From the IMG/VR virus record IMGVR_UViG_3300043470_001260, positions 1-39,631 of that record: a stretch of DNA of 39,631 nucleotides, one strand, 5' to 3'. A model generated the notes under the pieces. That model made no database searches. It was not told where the DNA came from and worked only from the letters and a program-made list of their open reading frames with translations. This DNA is from a virus. This document shows positions 30,983 to 38,359 of this stretch, in pieces (positions within the stretch are counted from its first letter, which is position 1; each line of letters starts with the position of its first letter). The position numbers and the translations under genes are program-made.

Positions 30983-31141
30983 TTAATTATTAGGTATATG
31001 ATTATCACACGCATAATATGTACCTTGATAGGCTCCTACATATTTTCCATTTCTGAATCCATAATTCCAATCTTTGTATTTTTTCACATTTTCAGAATCG
31101 CATAAATGGCATTTCTTTTTAATTTTTAGTTTAATTTCCAT
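30983..31141 (-). CDS. Cassette protein 10, CxxC...CxxH zinc-finger-like
   Basis: 52 residues starting MEIKLKIKKKCHLC. Cys11-x2-Cys14 and Cys45-x2-His48 form a four-ligand zinc site, with aromatic residues between (YKDWNYGFRNGKYVGAY). It fits exactly between its neighbours, starting 2 bases after the previous stop. A small metal-binding protein, possibly a DNA or protein binder. Confidence 0.6.
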   Translation of the reverse strand: MEIKLKIKKKCHLCDSENVKKYKDWNYGFRNGKYVGAYQGTYYACDNHIPNN

Positions 31142-31143
31142 TG

Positions 31144-31326
31144 TTATTTATTTAAAAACAACTTAATATCATACTTGTAAAACTCGCAGAACTCCGCAAC
31201 CGTTGGTTTTCGTTCTGTAAGGCCTTTTCTGGCACGCAGCTTGCAAATTCTTCTGTATGCCTTCATGTATTGCATATTTAGCACCGTTGATGCCATTGTT
31301 GCGGTAATTTCTTGGTTTTCGTTCAT
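31144..31326 (-). CDS. Cassette protein 9, small basic helical protein
   Basis: 60 residues; N-terminal Thr/Met-rich part, then a basic stretch (YRRICKLRARKGLTERKPTV) and aromatic C-terminus (FCEFYKYDIKLFL). The Arg/Lys run and helices suggest nucleic acid binding. The start overlaps the previous gene's stop by 4 bases. Confidence 0.55.
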   Translation of the reverse strand: MNENQEITATMASTVLNMQYMKAYRRICKLRARKGLTERKPTVAEFCEFYKYDIKLFLNK

Positions 31327-31535
31327 TTGTCTTTCGTTCGTTTAATTATTGCCATAATGTTATCTAATGCCTCATTTAATAGCATTTCGTCCTCAACTTG
31401 TAGCTCAAGGGTTTCACAGAACTCGAATATAAGAGTCCAATGGCTTGAACTATCAATATCATTAGTGTTTGCCCAGCCGGCTATCTCGCTGGAGATTTTG
31501 GCTATTAGGTCTTTTTGGTTTTCGCTTGATTTCAT
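31323..31535 (-). CDS. Cassette protein 8, acidic hypothetical
   Basis: 70 residues, acidic and helical (TLELQVEDEMLLNEALDNIM). Its ATG overlaps the previous gene (31532) by 4 bases and its stop overlaps the next start. No motif recognised. Confidence 0.55.
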   Translation of the reverse strand: MKSSENQKDLIAKISSEIAGWANTNDIDSSSHWTLIFEFCETLELQVEDEMLLNEALDNIMAIIKRTKDK

Positions 31536-31762
31536 TTGCTTGTTTTGTTTAATACTTCATCAATAGCTAATTCCATTAATATATTAGCCAATTCTAAGTT
31601 TTGGTGAATATTCCTAAAAAAGCCTATCTCGATCTTTATTTGACCATCAAGTTCCAAAATCACGTCCCTTGCAATTATGCCGACAGTCTGCCCACCTGAT
31701 TTTATATTATGGGACTGGCTATTGGTTCGTACTACCATGTCCATTAAGTCTTTCTTTGTCAT
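31532..31762 (-). CDS. Cassette protein 7, hypothetical
   Basis: 76 residues with a beta-type middle (SGGQTVGIIARDVILELDGQ) and a helical C-terminus (QNLELANILMELAIDEVL). Upstream lies a 22-base element (31789-31810) repeated before the next gene to the right (32034-32055), and an AAACAACAA-type leader. Confidence 0.55.
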   Translation of the reverse strand: MTKKDLMDMVVRTNSQSHNIKSGGQTVGIIARDVILELDGQIKIEIGFFRNIHQNLELANILMELAIDEVLNKTSK

Positions 31763-31788
31763 TATAGTTGTTGTTTGTTGTTTTTTTT

Positions 31789-31810
31789 TATGCGTAAATA
31801 CGGGTGTTAT
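31789..31810 (-). repeat. 22-nt repeated upstream element, copy 1
   Basis: On the + strand TATGCGTAAATACGGGTGTTAT; the copy at 32034-32055 differs by one base. Each lies in the short gap upstream of a leftward gene, so it may be a promoter, a processing site or a protein site for the cassette. Confidence 0.7.
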
Positions 31811-31813
31811 AAG

Positions 31814-32017
31814 CTATTTTAGGAAACCTTGTCCTTTGAGAAATTCTCTTAAAGCATCAACAACTTCTTTATCATTTTCTGCAAGTTTACCTTTCACGAA
31901 AATATCTCCATTTTCACAAAGTTTTAAAATTTCTCTTCCAACATTATCTTGCATAAAAGAGATAGTGTTTTGTTCCTGTGGAACTACTGATGTTAATTTG
32001 ATATTGTCCATTTTCAT
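31814..32017 (-). CDS. Cassette protein 6, small conserved-looking phage protein
   Basis: 67 residues. The C-terminal block ILKLCENGDIFVKGKLAEND, then KEVVDALREFLKGQG, has the look of a small family common in Bacteroidetes phages, with a beta hairpin and a helix. Function unknown. The start has the AAACAACAATGAAA context shared with three other cassette starts. Confidence 0.65.
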   Translation of the reverse strand: MKMDNIKLTSVVPQEQNTISFMQDNVGREILKLCENGDIFVKGKLAENDKEVVDALREFLKGQGFLK

Positions 32018-32033
32018 TGTTGTTTATTGTTTT

Positions 32034-32055
32034 TATGCGTAAATATGGGTGTTAT
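32034..32055 (-). repeat. 22-nt repeated upstream element, copy 2
   Basis: TATGCGTAAATATGGGTGTTAT on the + strand, 21 of 22 bases identical to 31789-31810, about 245 bases away, and again just upstream of a leftward start (ATG at 32017). Confidence 0.7.
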
Positions 32056-32063
32056 TTGCAACC

Positions 32064-32339
32064 TTAAAAAGACTGCAACTCCGATTTGACACTTAACCAA
32101 AAAGCATCCGCCTCTTCTCTTTGGGCTTCATAAAAATATTGGTGTGTAGCACCTACATCATCCCAATCAACATCTGACGGATAGCGTGGGTGTGTTGCTA
32201 TAATTTCATTAACCAATATTAAAGCAGAATCTTTTGCAAGTCTAATTCTAATACCGTCTACAAGCTCATTTACTTGTGATAACGAGATGCCTACAAATTT
32301 TGACATCAACTCGTTTGCTTTTTCTTTAGGATTACTCAT
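32064..32339 (-). CDS. Cassette protein 5, hypothetical
   Basis: 91 residues starting MSNPKEKANELMSKFVGISL. Earlier in-frame ATGs up to 32354 exist, but 32339 gives a standard 8-base overlap with the previous gene. Helical, with a Trp/Asp segment (YPSDVDWDDVGATHQYFYEA). Not recognised. Confidence 0.55.
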   Translation of the reverse strand: MSNPKEKANELMSKFVGISLSQVNELVDGIRIRLAKDSALILVNEIIATHPRYPSDVDWDDVGATHQYFYEAQREEADAFWLSVKSELQSF

Positions 32340-32547
32340 ACAGCACATCATCAAAACCTTTCTTTATATCAAACAAAGTGGAATTGAAATTATAAGAGCA
32401 TACAAAAGGCGGTGTAACCTTTGTAGTCTTAAAATAAATCATTCCGCTTTTTAATCCTTTTCGGGCAAATACTATATAATCAGTACCGCCTTGATTGTAG
32501 GCAACTAATACTTGCCACTTTGTTTTCTTCTCGAATAAATTGAACAT
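32332..32547 (-). CDS. Cassette protein 4, hypothetical
   Basis: 71 residues, beta-rich with aromatic residues (KWQVLVAYNQGGTDYIVFAR; VTPPFVCSYNFNSTLFDI). It follows the 10-codon mini-ORF at 32555-32587. No family recognised. Confidence 0.5.
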   Translation of the reverse strand: MFNLFEKKTKWQVLVAYNQGGTDYIVFARKGLKSGMIYFKTTKVTPPFVCSYNFNSTLFDIKKGFDDVLYE

Positions 32548-32554
32548 TTTGTTT

Positions 32555-32587
32555 TTAAATTAAATCTACTGTTGATACTTTTTTCAT
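32555..32587 (-). CDS. 10-codon mini-ORF, MKKVSTVDLI
   Basis: ATG at 32587-32585 overlaps the stop of the upstream gene as ATGA, and its start context AACAACAATGAAA is the same as at the starts of neighbouring real genes. It ends 7 bases before the next gene. It may be a translation-coupling leader for that gene or a by-product of duplication of the junction sequence. Confidence 0.35.
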   Translation of the reverse strand: MKKVSTVDLI

Positions 32588-32910
32588 TGTTGTTTATTTA
32601 ATTGTTCATTCAAAGAGCCATCAATATCTAGCCTACCTGCAAGAAAACCAAAAGAAAACCAATTATCATCTTTTGTTCTGACAAATGTTATATCAAAGAA
32701 TGTATCAACCTTCACAAAAAAGTCAGTTTCTGGAGCGTAAAGCCAATCGCATTCTTCAACAGCTTCTTTCCACTGAATCAATGTTTCTTCGTCAATATTC
32801 TCAAAAGGTATCACGTCTGTTATAACTACTTCAGCCCTTCTGCTTACTTTAATCTTTCCATCGTCAAAGTAGTGGTAAGTTTTGCCTACTATTGGTATTG
32901 TTTCTTTCAT
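32584..32910 (-). CDS. Cassette protein 3, conserved-looking phage protein
   Basis: 108 residues: IPIVGKTYHYFDDGKIKVSR, VVITDVIPFENIDEETLIQW, and VDTFFDITFVRTKDDNWFSF. The type recalls a small family in gene-dense regions of Bacteroidetes phages; its function is not known. It ends in KQQ-stop, and the stop overlaps the mini-ORF start. Its start overlaps the stop of the gene before, which also ends KQQ. Confidence 0.65.
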   Translation of the reverse strand: MKETIPIVGKTYHYFDDGKIKVSRRAEVVITDVIPFENIDEETLIQWKEAVEECDWLYAPETDFFVKVDTFFDITFVRTKDDNWFSFGFLAGRLDIDGSLNEQLNKQQ

Positions 32911-33332
32911 TGTTGTTTTATAGTTAACTCTTTTCCAGTTAATGCGAAGTACAGATTTTGAAGTTGATGGACGTGCTGAATATATGTTATTGACGAATAA
33001 TATTTAAAAAATCCATTTTCATCTTTAAAAATTCTTATAGAATTATAATTAATAAGTTTTGAATACCAACCGTCAAAAAGGATTTCTTTTCTATATTCAA
33101 ATCCAAACTTCAACAACCATTCTTCGGTTAGTGGGATTGGTATTAAGTAATCTATATCTTCTGTAAATGGATGGAAATACACTTGTATTCCACTTTCTGA
33201 TTTATCTGGCATTCCTTTAATATCGCACTCAATTTTATTACCCCAAAATCTATCAATAGTTAATATTTTATTGCCTCTATCTAGGACAAAATTCCCAATC
33301 CTTAAATCGTTTGCTTTAATTGTTTCTTTCAT
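32907..33332 (-). CDS. Cassette protein 2, conserved-looking phage protein
   Basis: 141 residues. N-terminus TIKANDLRIGNFVLDRGNKI, middle PIPLTEEWLLKFGFE, and C-terminus VHQLQNLYFALTGKEL are the landmarks of a protein type I associate with many Bacteroidetes phages and mobile elements. No activity is established. It probably forms a small beta-barrel plus helix. Start context AAACAACAATGAAAGAAACA is identical to that of the next gene over about 20 bases. Confidence 0.7.
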   Translation of the reverse strand: MKETIKANDLRIGNFVLDRGNKILTIDRFWGNKIECDIKGMPDKSESGIQVYFHPFTEDIDYLIPIPLTEEWLLKFGFEYRKEILFDGWYSKLINYNSIRIFKDENGFFKYYSSITYIQHVHQLQNLYFALTGKELTIKQQ

Positions 33333-33351
33333 TGTTGTTTCTTTTTAAATT

Positions 33352-33711
33352 TCATTTCCACTGTCCATTTTTAAAATGGAAGTCTCTAAAACTTCCAAGG
33401 GCATATACATTGCCAATTCTGTCTTCATTAATCCAGTACACGCAATAATAAAAATTCTTGGTTTCGAACAAATCGGCATTCTCTCCACTATGAAAAACCA
33501 TTATTTTATTTTCCTGCTCCTTTTGTAATCCGCAATATCTTATCGGTTCGTTGAAGTAACCATTTAGCGTTGTAAGTTGGTTTGGTTGAAGAATTTGGCC
33601 TCCAACGGTTATGACTGTTTTGTCAATAAATTCTTCCTCATCCAGACCTACGGTAATTATGCCAATTCCGCCATTTAAGTTATAAATCACCTCCTGAAAT
33701 TGTCCATTCAT
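33352..33711 (-). CDS. Cassette protein 1, hypothetical
   Basis: 119 residues, the promoter-proximal gene of the cassette. Beta-rich and acidic (GIITVGLDEEEFIDKTVITV; YYCVYWINEDRIGNVYALG). No signal or membrane segment. It lies beside the divergent gap to the capsid protease. Confidence 0.6.
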   Translation of the reverse strand: MNGQFQEVIYNLNGGIGIITVGLDEEEFIDKTVITVGGQILQPNQLTTLNGYFNEPIRYCGLQKEQENKIMVFHSGENADLFETKNFYYCVYWINEDRIGNVYALGSFRDFHFKNGQWK

Positions 33712-33843
33712 GCTTTTGTTCTTCTTACATTTATTTACATTTCTTTACAAATATTACACTTATTCGCTGAAAAAGAAAATTAAATTGTAATTTTTTGAAA
33801 ATAAACTTTACACTTAGTTTTTTTTTGTATAAAAATAGGTGGA
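33712..33843. promoter_or_regulatory. Divergent control region between cassette and protease
   Basis: 132 AT-rich bases with no gene. Leftward: AATATTTG (minus strand, around 33747-33754) is a near -7 box before the cassette. It contains several TTTACA/TTACA elements (33725-33765 and around 33809), matching the half-site of the other phage promoters. Rightward: an A/T tract with TATAAAAAT just before ATG 33844 but no good TANNTTTG box, so the rightward promoter is unclear. Confidence 0.4.
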
Positions 33844-34533
33844 ATGATTACGTTGACTAAAGGATTTTCAGGCGGCTTTAAGGATGCATCTGTTAAAGAG
33901 GGCATAGTTACCGGGTATCTAAATGCATATAATGTCAAAGATTCGGACAACGATATTACCGTTAAAGGCTGTTTCCAGAAATCCATAATGGAAAACGGAC
34001 CTTCTGCAAAGAATCGAATCAAATATCTGCAAGACCACGACCCAAGAAAAGGTGTTGGTAAATTCCTAATTCTAAAAGAGGATGATTTCGGGCTGTATTA
34101 TGAAGCCAAAGTTGGAACACATACGCTTGGAGTTGATTATCTCAAAATGGTGGAAGACGGTATCATTACCGAGCATTCAATCGGCTACCGAGTAATGCAA
34201 TGGGAACGTAATGAAGAACTAAAAACCACGTACCTAAAGGAAATCCACCTGTACGAAGGCTCAGGGCTTCAATTTTGGGCGGCCAACGAGTACACGCCAA
34301 TAACGGGCGTAAAGTCAGAATCAGACCTTTTGCAGTTAATGGATGCACTGGAAAAGGCAATCACTTCTGGCACCTACACAGACGAAACATTCAAAGAAAT
34401 TATACTTCCGAAATACGATGCCGTTTCGGAGATCATTCAAAGCAAAATCACTGAGTCGGAGCAAAAGCACGCCACCACTCAGCCGAGGTTAGAGGATATA
34501 AGTCAGGCATTCAAAAATGGTTTTAAATTTTAA
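33844..34533 (+). CDS. HK97-type prohead protease
   Basis: 229 residues. Herpesvirus/HK97-type serine protease: strand KEGIVTGYLNAYNVKDSDND, catalytic His65 in LQDHDPRKGVGK, and Ser112 in ITEHSIGYRV, followed by the HLYEGSGLQFWAAN segment. The C-terminal ~70 residues are helical and may help scaffold assembly. It trims the capsid protein's N-terminal delta domain. It is next to the major capsid gene as usual. Confidence 0.88.
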   Translation: MITLTKGFSGGFKDASVKEGIVTGYLNAYNVKDSDNDITVKGCFQKSIMENGPSAKNRIKYLQDHDPRKGVGKFLILKEDDFGLYYEAKVGTHTLGVDYLKMVEDGIITEHSIGYRVMQWERNEELKTTYLKEIHLYEGSGLQFWAANEYTPITGVKSESDLLQLMDALEKAITSGTYTDETFKEIILPKYDAVSEIIQSKITESEQKHATTQPRLEDISQAFKNGFKF

Positions 34534-34551
34534 TCACAAAACATCATTACA

Positions 34552-35817
34552 ATGTCAATCGAAGTAAAAGACATCAAAGCGGCTGCAGAGGAAGCAATCG
34601 CACCAATAAAGGAGCAGTTTAAAGAGTTGAATTCGCAGCTTGAAAAGCAAAAAGGAGAGTTTGAAGCAATGGTAAAAGACAAGGCTGACACCAAGTCTTT
34701 GAACGATATGCAAGCGGACTTGACCAAGACGGCATCAGCACTTGAAGCTGCAAAAGGTCAATTAGACCGTTTGGAGGGTAGAATGGAGCAAGGCGAAGGA
34801 AAGAAGCAAGAAGGCGGTTTAATGCACGCTTTGAAATCTCAGGTTTTCACAGATGCAAACATTCCAAACATCAAATCAGGACAAAAAATGTCTTTTGAAA
34901 ACATTGATGTAAAGGCGGTTTCTGATATGACAACGGGTTATTCTGCAACAGCGGGCTTGTTGGATATTTTCGCAAACGTGGAATCTGGAATAGCTAAGGC
35001 ACCAAAAGCAAAGCCAACGGTTTTGGATTTCATCAGAACAGGAACAACCAACAACGAAATCTTGAAATGGGTAATCAAAACCTTGACAGAAGGCGGAATT
35101 GGTCAAACGGCTGAGGGCGTTAAATTCAATCAGGTTTCGTACAAATGGGATAAGGAACAAGCGATAGCCAAGAAAACGACCGGTTATTCTAAGATTTCAA
35201 AAGAGCATTTGGACGGTGATTTGCCTTTCGCATTGACTGAAACCATTGCTGAAATGTCAGAAGATTTCTTGATTCAGCTTGGAACTCAAATTCTTTTGGG
35301 TAACAATGCAGGAGAGAATCACAACGGTGTTTATACCCAGGCACCAGCCTTCGCAAAACAAACGGGTGTTGGTACGCTTACAGGCGTAACGATGAGAGAC
35401 GTTCTGGAACACGCTTACCTACAAGTAAGAGTTGCTGGAAAAGGTTCTTTCAGACCAAATGCGGTATTGATGAATCCGGTTGATGTAACTAAGTTGAAAA
35501 CTTTGAAAGATTCAACAGGTCAGTACATCATGCCTTTGTATTTGTCAAATACAGGCTTTGACGTTAACGGTATTCCAATCGTTGAAGACGACAACATGGC
35601 TGCAGGAAACTTCTTGATGGGAGACTTCACGAAGTACGGTTTGTTTGTGTATCGTAACCTTTCAATCCAAACATACGAGCAAAACGAGGACGATGCTTTG
35701 AAAGACTACTTGACCATTGCAGGATCATTGAGAGCCATTTCTCGTTTGAAAACTCCAGAGATTCCAGCGTTTGTGAAAGGTACATTCTCGACTGCAATTA
35801 CTGCTTTACAAGCGTAA
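34552..35817 (+). CDS. Major capsid protein, HK97 fold
   Basis: 421 residues. The first ~90 residues are a coiled-coil delta/scaffold domain (EQFKELNSQLEKQKGEFEAM), removed by the protease; a glycine-rich linker (EQGEGKKQEGGL) marks the likely cut region. The rest matches HK97-type coat proteins: the E-loop-like part (EGGIGQTAEGVKFNQVSYKW), the spine helix (ETIAEMSEDFLIQLGTQILL) and the P-domain strand (NAVLMNPVDVTKLKTLKDST; GIPIVEDDNM). Confidence 0.92.
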   Translation: MSIEVKDIKAAAEEAIAPIKEQFKELNSQLEKQKGEFEAMVKDKADTKSLNDMQADLTKTASALEAAKGQLDRLEGRMEQGEGKKQEGGLMHALKSQVFTDANIPNIKSGQKMSFENIDVKAVSDMTTGYSATAGLLDIFANVESGIAKAPKAKPTVLDFIRTGTTNNEILKWVIKTLTEGGIGQTAEGVKFNQVSYKWDKEQAIAKKTTGYSKISKEHLDGDLPFALTETIAEMSEDFLIQLGTQILLGNNAGENHNGVYTQAPAFAKQTGVGTLTGVTMRDVLEHAYLQVRVAGKGSFRPNAVLMNPVDVTKLKTLKDSTGQYIMPLYLSNTGFDVNGIPIVEDDNMAAGNFLMGDFTKYGLFVYRNLSIQTYEQNEDDALKDYLTIAGSLRAISRLKTPEIPAFVKGTFSTAITALQA

Positions 35818-35821
35818 GAAC

Positions 35822-35977
35822 ATGGAGAAGACATTTAGAGTAAAAACCTCATTTTGTGGAATAGAGGTAGGCACAATTTTAACAAATGTGCCTACCCAAT
35901 ACCAAGCTGAACTGATAGCGGAAGGTTTCATAGAAGAGAAAAAAGACACAAAAACCAAAGAGAAAACAGAAAAGTAA
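35822..35977 (+). CDS. 51-residue protein after capsid gene
   Basis: MEKTFRVKTSFCGIEVGTIL, then a charged Lys/Thr/Glu tail (DTKTKEKTEK). It starts 4 bases after the capsid stop and shares a base with the next ATG (TAATG). Small head genes between coat and connector exist in many HK97-like phages; the start (FRVKTSFCGIEVGT) could be a small decoration or connector-associated domain. Not recognised with certainty. Confidence 0.55.
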   Translation: MEKTFRVKTSFCGIEVGTILTNVPTQYQAELIAEGFIEEKKDTKTKEKTEK

Positions 35978-36498
35978 TGGAGCGTCTAAATTTGGGAAGG
36001 ACAATCGTATTGAGTAACGAAGCATTTGGAACTCCACAAGTTGGAGCGGCCGATGTTAAACAAGTGCTGAATATTTGTTTCAACAGTCACGACCCAAACT
36101 TAGACCACATCTGCAAATCTGTAATTTCGGAAGTTGAGCGGATAACCGAAACGACACTAATAACCGAGAGGGAGGTTAGTGTGATTTGGCAATCATTTTA
36201 TGATGACGAAATCCTGCCGTATTGTCCAATTAAAGCTGAAACAAACGTAACGGTAAAAGACCTTGAAGGGGTTGATTATCCGGTTGCCGATTATCAGTTG
36301 GTCAATAACGGCGGGATTTATCGTCTTGTTGGGGATTTTCCCGATGGTGTCAAACTCACATACACAACTACTCAGGTTATGATCACCGACACGCAGAAGT
36401 TGGCCATTGCCAGAATAGCGGCCGAGGTGTTTAGCAACCCAACTGCCGACATGGGTATGTTGGTTTTAAAACAAGCAAGAATCTTTAGATTTTACTAA
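35977..36498 (+). CDS. Head-tail connector protein (HK97 gp6-like)
   Basis: 173 residues. The central part (DPNLDHICKSVISEVERITE, then TLITEREVSVIWQSFYDDEI, ILPYCPIKAE) is the helix-rich adaptor pattern of HK97 gp6/SPP1 gp15-like connectors, which form a ring under the portal. The C-terminal helix ends in IAAEVFSNPTADMGMLVLKQ. Position after the capsid supports this. Confidence 0.72.
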   Translation: MERLNLGRTIVLSNEAFGTPQVGAADVKQVLNICFNSHDPNLDHICKSVISEVERITETTLITEREVSVIWQSFYDDEILPYCPIKAETNVTVKDLEGVDYPVADYQLVNNGGIYRLVGDFPDGVKLTYTTTQVMITDTQKLAIARIAAEVFSNPTADMGMLVLKQARIFRFY

Positions 36499-36499
36499 A

Positions 36500-36724
36500 A
36501 TGCAAAAAGACGAAGTCAAAAACAAAACGCTTAAAGTTGCACCACAAAACAAGGGCTTGGTTTCACCACATGATGCCGATTGTCCTTATGTTATCTTAAC
36601 TCCTTTTGCCTCGCAAGGAATAGGGTTTGGAAGCCACCTGAGCGTTGATGTGGAATTGTTAGAAAAAGCCATTGCGGAGGAAGATTTAATCAACCGTGGT
36701 TTTGTGAAACTGAAAGAAAACTAA
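36500..36724 (+). CDS. Small head-module protein, unknown
   Basis: 74 residues, PHDADCPYVILTPFASQGIG in the middle and a helical end (VELLEKAIAEEDLINRGFVK). It sits between connector and head-closure genes without overlap. May be a small head-tail joining or decoration protein; not recognised. Confidence 0.5.
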   Translation: MQKDEVKNKTLKVAPQNKGLVSPHDADCPYVILTPFASQGIGFGSHLSVDVELLEKAIAEEDLINRGFVKLKEN

Positions 36725-36727
36725 GAA

Positions 36728-37048
36728 ATGAGACTTTACCCGGAATTAGTACAAGTTTGCATACAAGCAACAACAAAAGATGCAGCCGGTGGCAATAAAT
36801 CCAACGGTGCTGAAACGGTACTTGAAACGGTAAAGGTTAACATTTCGGAGCGGATGCTGAAAAGGACAGATGAAACAGGGAAGTTGGTTTTCAACAAAAT
36901 ATTTGACTTTGAATTATGGGTTAACCCAGCTTATACGCTAACGGTGGCTCATTATTTCAGATACAAAAGTGGAGTTTTGAAAATTAATGCATTGAAGTTG
37001 GACGAACGAAATATAAAATATCATGTCAGCACAGAGGGCATTCAGTAA
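36728..37048 (+). CDS. Head closure / head-tail joining protein
   Basis: 106 residues, beta-rich (TVKVNISERMLKRTDETGKL; IFDFELWVNPAYTLTVAHYF), similar in size and strand pattern to SPP1 gp16/HK97 gp7-like stoppers. It overlaps the gp10-like gene by 26 bases. Assignment relies largely on gene order. Confidence 0.6.
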   Translation: MRLYPELVQVCIQATTKDAAGGNKSNGAETVLETVKVNISERMLKRTDETGKLVFNKIFDFELWVNPAYTLTVAHYFRYKSGVLKINALKLDERNIKYHVSTEGIQ

Positions 37049-37448
37049 TTGGTCAGCCTTCAAGGCTACAAAAGACCGTAAATCAATTGCTTTGAAACAA
37101 GCTATTACTACAAGGATTCTGGAAGCTGGAATGGTTTATGAAAATGATGCCACCAACAATGCACCTCACGACCTTGGTCATCACAAACAAAACATTGGTT
37201 TCAGGCCGATATCGTGGCACACCATCAGAATGTTTGCAAACGCAACTTATGCACCATTTTTGGAGTTTGGCACGGGTGGTTCTGTAAGTGTTCCGAATGG
37301 GTGGCAAGATATAGCGATTAAGTTTAAAGGCAAAGGCAAAAAGAAAATCAACCTTCCAGCAAGGCCACATTTGATTCCGGCATTTTATAAAGCCAAAGAG
37401 TACTTGAAAAAGAAAATAATTGAAGACGTTAAACAAACGCAAAATTGA
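37023..37448 (+). CDS. HK97 gp10-like neck/tail protein
   Basis: 141 residues. The C-terminal signature NATYAPFLEFGTGG followed by LPARPHLIPAFYKAKEYLKK is characteristic of the HK97 gp10 family; the middle has VYENDATNNAPHDLGHHKQN. It joins head to tail tube. The next gene starts with TTG overlapping its stop. Confidence 0.85.
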   Translation: MSAQRAFSNWSAFKATKDRKSIALKQAITTRILEAGMVYENDATNNAPHDLGHHKQNIGFRPISWHTIRMFANATYAPFLEFGTGGSVSVPNGWQDIAIKFKGKGKKKINLPARPHLIPAFYKAKEYLKKKIIEDVKQTQN

Positions 37449-37873
37449 AAGATGCCACATTTTACATATTGACAGAGTTTTATCGCTTGCTGAATGGCGT
37501 TATTTCGGTGCCTGTATTTAGCACTGAAAAAGACACCAACAGTAACGCTTTGAGATATGTAGTTGTTAGCCCTTCATTTGACGAGCAGGAAGGTTCAAAA
37601 GACCGTTTTAACGGAAATTATTATGTAAACATTGACATAAACGACATAGTACCCGACAACGCTCAATCATGGGAAGCCGTTGTGGGTATTTCAAACGAAA
37701 TTCTGGACATTATTTGTCCAAATAGAATGTTAAAGGCACTCGCTGATAGTGCCGACTTTGCGGTTTTGGCTACTCATAACATCAGGTCAAGAAATATGCC
37801 TATTATGAGAACCGACACCGAAATGATCATGCGAAAGGTTTTAGAATTCGAAATTATAATTTCTCAAAAATAA
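37445..37873 (+). CDS. Tail completion / terminator protein
   Basis: 142 residues, starting at TTG 37445 (TTGA overlap with the previous stop); no ATG is available near the N-terminus, so the alternative start codon is the best choice. LTEFYRLLNGVISVPVFSTE, NYYVNIDINDIVPDN and SWEAVVGISNEILDII fit the DUF3168/tail-terminator type that caps the tail tube. Position between gp10 and tail tube agrees. Confidence 0.68.
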   Translation: MKDATFYILTEFYRLLNGVISVPVFSTEKDTNSNALRYVVVSPSFDEQEGSKDRFNGNYYVNIDINDIVPDNAQSWEAVVGISNEILDIICPNRMLKALADSADFAVLATHNIRSRNMPIMRTDTEMIMRKVLEFEIIISQK

Positions 37874-37880
37874 TACTACA

Positions 37881-38354
37881 ATGCCAGAAAAATTAGGTCA
37901 AGTCCAAAGGATAGCATTCAATATGGGTACTACTGCCCTACCGGTTTGGAGACAACTACAAAACGAAATAGAGACGAGCATCGAGCAATCGGCCGACAAA
38001 GAAGAGGTTTCGAGCAAAGACACGGGTACTTCTAAGAAGTATTTAAAGACTTTAAAAGATGCTACGCTGTCATGCAAGGCTTATGATGATTTGACGCCAG
38101 CCACCAATTTCTTGTCCTATAAAGAAATCAACACTATTTTCCAAATGACTGCAGGCTCACCGGGTGGTTCCGCAGGATTGGGCGTAGGAGGTGGAAATTT
38201 TGAAATCAGATTGGTATCAGTTACGACTGGTGACACGATTGAAACATTCACCGGGTTTGTTGATAGCCTTTCAAAGCCAACACCAAACATGGGCAAGATT
38301 GAATTTTCGTTCAATATCCAGCCTGTTTCCGCTATTGTTACAACCACTGTTTAA
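37881..38354 (+). CDS. Major tail tube protein
   Basis: 157 residues. TP901-1/lambda-type tail tube: early strands (QVQRIAFNMGTTALPVW), SSKDTGTSKKYLKTLKDATL, a Gly-rich loop (GSPGGSAGLGVGGG), and FEIRLVSVTTGDTIETFTGF with the closing strand KIEFSFNIQPVS. It stacks in hexameric rings around the tape measure. Located just before the tail chaperone pair, as expected. Confidence 0.85.
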   Translation: MPEKLGQVQRIAFNMGTTALPVWRQLQNEIETSIEQSADKEEVSSKDTGTSKKYLKTLKDATLSCKAYDDLTPATNFLSYKEINTIFQMTAGSPGGSAGLGVGGGNFEIRLVSVTTGDTIETFTGFVDSLSKPTPNMGKIEFSFNIQPVSAIVTTTV

Positions 38355-38359
38355 TTGAT

